44,964 bases of DNA from Flavobacteriales bacterium (GTDB lineage: Bacteria; Bacteroidota; Bacteroidia; Flavobacteriales; Schleiferiaceae): positions 1 to 44,964 of the forward strand of contig REDE01000090.1 of NCBI GenBank assembly GCA_007693635.1, written 5' to 3'. Made by a program: the position numbers and the translations under genes. Positions 39,117 to 44,964 of this stretch are shown piece after piece. Each line of letters starts with the position of its first letter. The stretch's first letter is position 1. The notes under the pieces are model-generated. The model did no database searches and was not told the DNA's origin. It saw only the letters and a list, made by a program, of their open reading frames with translations.

Positions 39117-39887
39117 TTATTTTGTGCAGATATAAAGACGTTCATTGGGCATCAATCGGTATTTGTCTGCTTCTTCTTGACTAATATCCTTTTCGTAGAG
39201 GTACTCAGTTACGGTAAAGCCCGATTTTTCCAGCCTTTGTGGATAATCGGTGCCATAGACACGTACGTGGTCGTATTGTCCGAAAAGTCGAATTCGTTCA
39301 GCTTCATCGGTTATACTCGGATCGGAGAAGGTCTCACTTCGGCCAAGATCCTGAGGAATTTGCATGATGGCCATTCCTCCAGGTTTTAGGACTCTACACA
39401 ACTCACTCATGCAGCGAATATCGTCGGTGACGTGCTCGAGTACGTGGTGGCAAAAAATTACGTCGTACGTGTTGTCGGGCAGTGGTATATCGTGTAAGTC
39501 GAATTTTAAATCGGCCAGTGGAGATTCAATATCGGCGGTCACATATTTCAGATTTTTCATTTTTCGAAACTTTCCGTAAAAACACTGCTCAGGCGCAATG
39601 TGTAAAACCTGAAGTGAATCGGTGAAAAAGTTTGTGTGTCGTTTTAAATACAACCAAAGCAGGCGGTGGCGTTCCAGACTTAAGCTTCCAGGAGCCAATA
39701 CATTGGGTCTTTGGCGGTCGCCATAACCATAGGGTAAAAACTTACGATAACCTTTGCCGTCTATGGGGTCAACGTAGCGGTTGCCTCGCAGTAACAGAGG
39801 CAGAACGGCTTTTGCAGGATAACTCAAACGTATGAGCCACGGTCTGGGAATGACATTGAGCACCCATTTAAATATACGACTAATCAT
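39117..39887 (-). CDS. Class I SAM-dependent methyltransferase
   Basis: VLHIAPEQCFYGKFRKMKNLKYVTADIESPLADLKFDLHDIPLPDNTYDVIFCHHVLEHVTDDIRCMSELCRVLKPGGMAIMQIP. Confidence 0.9.
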   Translation of the reverse strand: MISRIFKWVLNVIPRPWLIRLSYPAKAVLPLLLRGNRYVDPIDGKGYRKFLPYGYGDRQRPNVLAPGSLSLERHRLLWLYLKRHTNFFTDSLQVLHIAPEQCFYGKFRKMKNLKYVTADIESPLADLKFDLHDIPLPDNTYDVIFCHHVLEHVTDDIRCMSELCRVLKPGGMAIMQIPQDLGRSETFSDPSITDEAERIRLFGQYDHVRVYGTDYPQRLEKSGFTVTEYLYEKDISQEEADKYRLMPNERLYICTK

Positions 39888-40040
39888 GATTTCGCTTTGT
39901 GAGTTGGCAAAAATAAGTCAGCGGTTACAGCTTTTAGGGTTTACAAACACATTTCCACGAAAATTATCTTTTATCTTTGCCAAAAGTTTTATCAGTCATC
40001 GATGGCCTATTAAAGCTGATAATCATTAAAGTTCGAGCAG

Positions 40041-41039
40041 ATGAATGATGTAAAAATTGCGGATATTTCTTTGGGCGAGTTTCCCTTATTACTCGCCCCT
40101 ATGGAAGATGTGAGCGATCCTCCTTTTCGCGCCTTGTGCAAGAGAGAGGGTGCGGATTTAATGTACACAGAGTTTATTTCCTCGGAAGGATTGATTCGCG
40201 ATGCGGCGAAGAGCAGACAGAAACTAGATATTTTTGAGTACGAAAGACCTATTGGCATTCAGATTTTTGGAAGTGAAATAGAATCAATGCGGATGGCAAC
40301 GCAGATTACCGAAGAAGCTAATCCTGATATTATCGATATCAATTATGGATGTCCTGTGAAAAATGTAGCCTGTAAAGGTGCTGGGGCGGGGATTCTACAG
40401 GATATCCCTAAAATGATTCGTATGACTGCCGAAATCGTAAAGAGCACCTCCAAGCCCGTTACGGTGAAGACGCGACTGGGTTGGGATGAGAACACCAAAT
40501 ACATCGTAGAGGTAGCCGAGCGTTTGCAAGATGTGGGTATCCAGGCGATAAGTATTCATGGTCGAACGCGTAAACAGATGTATAAAGGGGATGCCGATTG
40601 GACGCTGATTGCTGAAGTGAAAAATAATCCACGAATGCGCATCCCAGTCTTTGGAAATGGTGATGTTGATACGCCACAAAAAGCGGTGGAGATGCGAAAC
40701 AAGTACGGAGTCGATGGCGTAATGATTGGTCGAGCCTCGATAGGTTATCCTTGGATTTTTAAGGAGATCAAACATTTCATGAAAACCGGCGAACTGCTTC
40801 CTGAGCCTTCGCTGGAAGAAAGATTACAGGCGGCCTTACAACACGTGACGATGGCCGTTGAGTGGAAAGGAGAAAAATTGGGGATTTTTGAAACCCGACG
40901 ACATTATACCAATTACTTCAAAGGCCTAGAGCACTTTAAGCCTTTCCGCACTCGTTTGGTAACTACCGAGACTCTGCACGAAATAGAAATGATTTTTGAT
41001 GAGGTTCGGGAGTTTTATCAACCCGTGGAAACGCATTAG
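40041..41039 (+). CDS. dusB: tRNA-dihydrouridine synthase (DusB-like)
   Basis: LLLAPMEDVSDPPFRALCKREGADLMYTEFISSEGLI, DINYGCPVKNVACKGAGAGIL, ISIHGRTRKQMYKGDADW, VFGNGDVDTP, GVMIGRASIGYPWIF. Confidence 0.96.
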   Translation: MNDVKIADISLGEFPLLLAPMEDVSDPPFRALCKREGADLMYTEFISSEGLIRDAAKSRQKLDIFEYERPIGIQIFGSEIESMRMATQITEEANPDIIDINYGCPVKNVACKGAGAGILQDIPKMIRMTAEIVKSTSKPVTVKTRLGWDENTKYIVEVAERLQDVGIQAISIHGRTRKQMYKGDADWTLIAEVKNNPRMRIPVFGNGDVDTPQKAVEMRNKYGVDGVMIGRASIGYPWIFKEIKHFMKTGELLPEPSLEERLQAALQHVTMAVEWKGEKLGIFETRRHYTNYFKGLEHFKPFRTRLVTTETLHEIEMIFDEVREFYQPVETH

Positions 41040-41090
41040 CCCATATTGCAGCCTTTAGACAAGCTTTTCAACAAAACAGGCCTTTTTCGC

Positions 41091-41130
41091 CCTGCACCAC
41101 CCCAAGCAAAACTAAAACAAACCGTCCCAA
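41091..41130 (+). repeat. Imperfect direct repeat, left copy
   Basis: CCTGCACCACCCCAAGCAAAACTAAAACAAACCGTCCCAA; 35/40 identical to 43310-43349. Confidence 0.85.
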
Positions 41131-41717
41131 TATTGGGATATGTATTAAAAATCAGCCCCTTGTAGATAATGACAGTTTTTACTGGAAACGATTATTGGTT
41201 TTGTGAATGAATACTCCTTGTTCTCCAGATTGAACGGTGTTGTTCTAACACCACTTGCAGGTGTCTTGCGTGTTTTGTTGTATTCTTTTTGGTATTGCGG
41301 CTTTGATATGGCTGGAAAACGGACTTTTTTCCGGTGAGGCACATGTAGCACCTCATTGGGTGTATATCTGTTTAAAACCAGTAAGGGGTTGTTTTATTGG
41401 TCGATGGCTTGCTTACATTCACGTCTAAAAAGGACTCAAAGTTCAAGTATTGAGTTATCTCCTATAAGGATGATTTTAATTTAAATCCACGCGGATGGGA
41501 ATTTTGATCCGGAGCTAACTTTATGTTAGTGAGTATTCTAAAGTCTATCGATAAAGTAGGTTTTGGCAGAAAGGGACTTTTTGGTGCAGACTTAATCTCT
41601 ATCTTCGAAATATCAATATTAAACAAAATTCCTTACCTTGCACCATATTAAACCACTTATTTTTTTCTTGACAATTATAATACAGGATATTAACCCAAAA
41701 ACTAGCCTACAAGCCAA

Positions 41718-43241
41718 ATGCCTATTCCCATAAACATAGAAAATTTATTGAGTGGAAAGTCTGTAGAAAATGACCGCATCGAATACAAAGAAGGGTGGAA
41801 TCCACCGGCCATTTATCGATCCATTTGTGCCTTTGCTAATGATTTCAGTAATATCGGTGGGGGTTACATAGTAGTGGGTGTCCAAGCCAAAGACGGCATA
41901 CCGGTTCGACCAATAAAGGGGATTTCTAAGCATATAATTGATTCCATTCAGCAACAAATGATTGGACTTAACAATCTCATTCGTCCTATTTATCATGCTA
42001 AAATGGAAATTGTGGAGTTAGACGGTAAAATAGTCATCGTACTTTGGATTCCCGGTGGTTCAAACCGTCCTTATGAAGTTCCTGAAGATATAACTGCAAA
42101 AAAGAAAGATTACCATTACTACATACGCAAATACGCTAGCTCGGTAAAAGCGGGAAAACAAGAACGAGAGGAATTAATTAGTTTGGCCAATCAAGTTCCA
42201 TTTGACGATCGTGCAAATACAGACGCTTCTTTAAATGATATTTCCTTTACCTTGCTAAAAGACCACTTACGTATTACAAAAAGCAGATTACAAGATTGGT
42301 CAGAAACTCACACCAAATCAGACATTTTAGCTCAGATGGAATTGCTGTCAGGACCTCCAGAGCAATTGTTCCCGCGAAACATAGCACTAATGATGTTTGC
42401 TGAAAAACCAGAAAAATTTTTTCCATACACACGAGTAGAAATTGTCTTTTTTCCTAAAGGAACTAACGATCCTGAGTTCAAAGAAATTTCACCAATCTCA
42501 GCCCCTGTGCCTTTTATGATAAAAGAAACTTTGAATTATCTAAAAACGCATGTCTTGGAAGAGAAAATTCGAAAAGTACAAAATCAACCTGAGTCAATTC
42601 GGAATTGGAATTATCCGTATGCAGCTCTGGAAGAAGCTGTAGCAAATGCATTATATCACCGAGACTATCAGCAACGCGAACCCGTTGAAATAAGAATATA
42701 TCCAGACAGTATTACCATATTAAATTACGGAGGCCCAGATAGATCGATTAAACTCACCGCATTTCAAAATGACATAATAAAGCCAAGACGTTACCGTAAT
42801 CGCAGATTAGGTGATTTTTTAAAAGAACTGGATTTAACTGAAGGAAGGGCAACAGGTATTCCAACCATTCGTAAAGCATTAAAGGAAAACGGTTCTCCCG
42901 AAGCTTACTTTGATACTGATGAAGACAGAACATTCTTTGAAACAACCATATATATCCACGAATTATTCAATCTCAACCAAAGTGGCCTGCAAGTTTCGGA
43001 AAGAATTTCGGAAAGAATTTCGGAAAGAATTCGGAAAGAATTTGGAAAAACAGCAAAACAAGTTGAAAGCACATTAAAAATCATTTCTAAAAATCCTCAT
43101 TATTCTGCGGAAGAAATTGCTTTAGAAATAGGAAAATCGTCTAGAACAGTTGAAACATATATTCATAAGCTTAAAGAAGCTAGAATAATTGAAAGAGTAG
43201 GTCCTAAGTTAGGTGGGTATTGGGAAATAGTAAATTTGTAG
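41718..43241 (+). CDS. AlbA_2/Schlafen-type ATP-binding transcriptional regulator with C-terminal HTH
   Basis: ENDRIEYKEGWNPPAIYRSICAFANDFSNIGGGYIVVGV; EEAVANALYHRDYQQREPVEIRIYPDSITILNYGGPD; RNRRLGDFLKELDLTEGRATGIPTIRKAL; C-terminal winged-HTH-like YSAEEIALEIGKSSRTVETYIHKLKEARIIERVG. Confidence 0.93.
   Translation: MPIPINIENLLSGKSVENDRIEYKEGWNPPAIYRSICAFANDFSNIGGGYIVVGVQAKDGIPVRPIKGISKHIIDSIQQQMIGLNNLIRPIYHAKMEIVELDGKIVIVLWIPGGSNRPYEVPEDITAKKKDYHYYIRKYASSVKAGKQEREELISLANQVPFDDRANTDASLNDISFTLLKDHLRITKSRLQDWSETHTKSDILAQMELLSGPPEQLFPRNIALMMFAEKPEKFFPYTRVEIVFFPKGTNDPEFKEISPISAPVPFMIKETLNYLKTHVLEEKIRKVQNQPESIRNWNYPYAALEEAVANALYHRDYQQREPVEIRIYPDSITILNYGGPDRSIKLTAFQNDIIKPRRYRNRRLGDFLKELDLTEGRATGIPTIRKALKENGSPEAYFDTDEDRTFFETTIYIHELFNLNQSGLQVSERISERISERIRKEFGKTAKQVESTLKIISKNPHYSAEEIALEIGKSSRTVETYIHKLKEARIIERVGPKLGGYWEIVNL
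42994..43040 (+). repeat. In-frame 12-nt tandem repeat (TTTCGGAAAGAA) x3 plus an 11-nt fourth unit
   Basis: gtTTCGGAAAGAATTTCGGAAAGAATTTCGGAAAGAATTCGGAAAGAA encodes SERI-SERI-SERI then RKEF in a shifted frame. Confidence 0.95.
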
Positions 43242-43309
43242 TTTTTGAACTGTGAATGAAAACAATGATGCGCTTAGAGTGATCTATAAGCATACAATAT
43301 AAAGACTAC

Positions 43310-43349
43310 CCGGCACCACCCCACGCAAAACCAAAACAAACCATCTCAA
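43310..43349 (+). repeat. Imperfect direct repeat, right copy
   Basis: CCGGCACCACCCCACGCAAAACCAAAACAAACCATCTCAA; pairs with 41091-41130. Confidence 0.85.
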
Positions 43350-43440
43350 TTATTGGTATGCTTTCTGAAATTCAAAAATTTAAGAACAATGTGAAAGGTG
43401 GGTGTATATTTTTGAACTTAAATTGTTTTTGAAAAAAAAC

Positions 43441-43471
43441 TTGGTTATTCGCAACAAACACATTACTTTAG
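43441..43471 (+). promoter_or_regulatory. Putative Bacteroidota promoter immediately upstream of the TcB-like fragment
   Basis: TTG (43441-43443), 20-nt spacer, TACTTTAG (43464-43471; one mismatch to TAnnTTTG). Confidence 0.35.
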
Positions 43472-43478
43472 CACCACC

Positions 43479-44964
43479 GTGATAACCTCCAAACCAACAT
43501 ATCATTACGACAGCCTCATTACCCGCTATGCCTATCACCACGGGTATTACGACCGCCACGAGCGTGAGTTCCGCGGCTTTGGCATGGTAGAGCAATGGGA
43601 CACCGAGGAAGTGGATTTCTTTGGCGAACCCGGCCTTTTCCCTGTGGGCAGTAACGAAGAAGACACCTACGCCCTGCCGCCCGTTTATACCAAAACTTGG
43701 TTTCACAACGGGTATTTTGAAGAAATGAACCGGGTTTCACAACAGTTTAAAAAGGAATATTACCAAGGGGATGGAGCCGCTTGGCACCTACCTGACAGCA
43801 TCTTGCCACAAGGTCTTACCGCTACCGAATGGCGTGAGGCCCACCGCGCCCTCAAAGGGCAGCCTTTGCGCAGTGAGGTATATCACATAAACGAAGACGG
43901 CAGTGTGAGCGAGCCTTATACCGTTAGCGAAAGCAACTACCGGGTAAGGCGGATACAACCCAAAGGGGAAAATCGCTTTGCCTCTTTCCAAACGCTGCCC
44001 GAGGAATCCCTGAGCTACCAGTACGAGCAAAACCCCGCAGACCCGCGCATTGCCCACGAGCTTACTCTGGAAACCGACCTATATGGCATGCCCTTGCGCA
44101 GCGCCCACGTAGCCTATCCGCGCAGGGGCACGGGGCATCCCATTCCCCAAAGCCGACCGCTGATGGTGCTTACCAAACAGGAGTACATACACCTTGACGA
44201 CCAAACCAACGCCCTGCGATTGGCCATTCCTTATCGGGTGGAAGCTTGGGAAATTACCGGCTTGGCTGCCGGAAACCTGCTCAGCGCAGATGACTTGGAC
44301 GAAGCCTTTGACAATGCCTCGGCCATCGATTATCTCACCACACCCAACTACAGCAGCGAACAAAAACGCCTTGTAGCAAAAACCGAGGCTGAGTACTACA
44401 ATGCCGCCCTAAGCGCAGCACTGCCCTTGGGCGAAGCCGCCATGCACGCCCTGCCTTACCAGAGTTATTCGTTGGCGCTTACCGCTGCCATGAAATCTAC
44501 TGTTTATGGAAGTTACAGCGAGGTGGACGACACCCTGCTGGCCAACGAAGGGGGCTATGCCAAACGCGGCAGCGATTTTTATGCGCCTTCCGGTATTTTT
44601 ACCTTTGACGATGCGGCCTTTTTTACCATAGAAAAAACCACCGACCCCTTTGGGGAGGAAACCCATTTTGAATACGACTCCTACCACCTGATGGCCCTGA
44701 AAACCACCGATGCTTATGGCAATGAAATGAGCGTAGAACCCGACTACCGCGTATTGGCGCCCTGGCAGGTGACCGACCCCAACGGCAACCGCCAACAAGT
44801 GGCTTTTGATGCCCGCGGCATGGTGGTGAAAACAGCCGTGATGGGCAAACAGGGCGACAGCGATGGAGACACCCTGAGCGACCCCACCGGTATTTTGGAA
44901 TATGGCCTTTTTAACTGGATGACCCACGGGCAGCCCAACTACGCCCACAGCCTGATGCGCGAAA
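43479..44964 (+). pseudogene. N-terminally truncated TcB/SpvB-like Tc-toxin (RHS-family) coding frame, runs off the window end
   Basis: Open + strand frame (stop at 43419-43421, none after): VITSKPTYHYDSLITRYAYHHGYYDRHEREFRGFGMVEQWDTEE...ESLSYQYEQNPADPRIAHELTLETDLYGMPL...HFEYDSYHLMALKTTDAYGN...VTDPNGNRQQVAFDARGMVV. These are hallmark mid-to-C-terminal TcB motifs. The FG-GAP/SpvB N-terminal half is absent. It may still be expressed from GTG 43479. Confidence 0.8.

Noticed and set aside
40395-40775. Minus-strand ORF of 126 aa inside dusB
   Set aside because: Antisense to well-supported DusB motifs.
41145-41351. 68-aa minus ORF in the leader of the AlbA_2 gene (toxin-antitoxin candidate)
   Set aside because: No recognisable antitoxin or DNA-binding pattern; basic low-information sequence in a noncoding, repeat-bearing region.
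43380-44948. Minus-strand ORFs 43380-43706, 43519-43740, 43788-44057, 44079-44363, 44409-44948
   Set aside because: Shadow ORFs antisense to the TcB-like + frame, which carries clear family motifs. Their translations are low-complexity G/V/H-rich with no recognisable domains.
1-44964. CRISPR arrays, tRNA/rRNA genes, intact transposases/integrases, prophage genes
   Set aside because: Looked for by eye; no regularly spaced repeats, no cloverleaf or rRNA-like sequence, and no transposase/integrase translation recognised.

Overview
The window looks like a Bacteroidota (Flavobacteriia-like) chromosome segment. From about 1 to 41040 it is densely coding. Housekeeping and envelope genes include queG, ruvB, an M23 peptidase, tryptophan 2,3-dioxygenase, dtd, an S9 prolyl oligopeptidase, recX, map, gpmI, TlpA-like, gatB, M1 aminopeptidase, a sugar transferase, OmpH/Skp, a trans-sulfuration PLP enzyme, rseP, an SbtA-type bicarbonate transporter, isocitrate dehydrogenase, two beta-barrel/porin proteins and a DusB-type enzyme. 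Two regions look accessory. (1) 21000-24510: a long AT-rich leader, then a 62-aa PID-CTERM-like protein whose stop codon overlaps the start of a large N/S/G/T-rich beta-helix protein with a T9SS-type C-terminus, all next to a sugar transferase. (2) 41040-44964: an AlbA_2/Schlafen-type ATP-binding regulator bracketed by imperfect direct repeats of about 40 bp. It is followed by the fragment of a TcB/SpvB-like (Tc-toxin/RHS) gene lacking its N-terminal half. That open + strand frame is missing from the supplied ORF track, which lists only antisense shadow ORFs there. All calls come from reading motifs in the translations; no database search was run.
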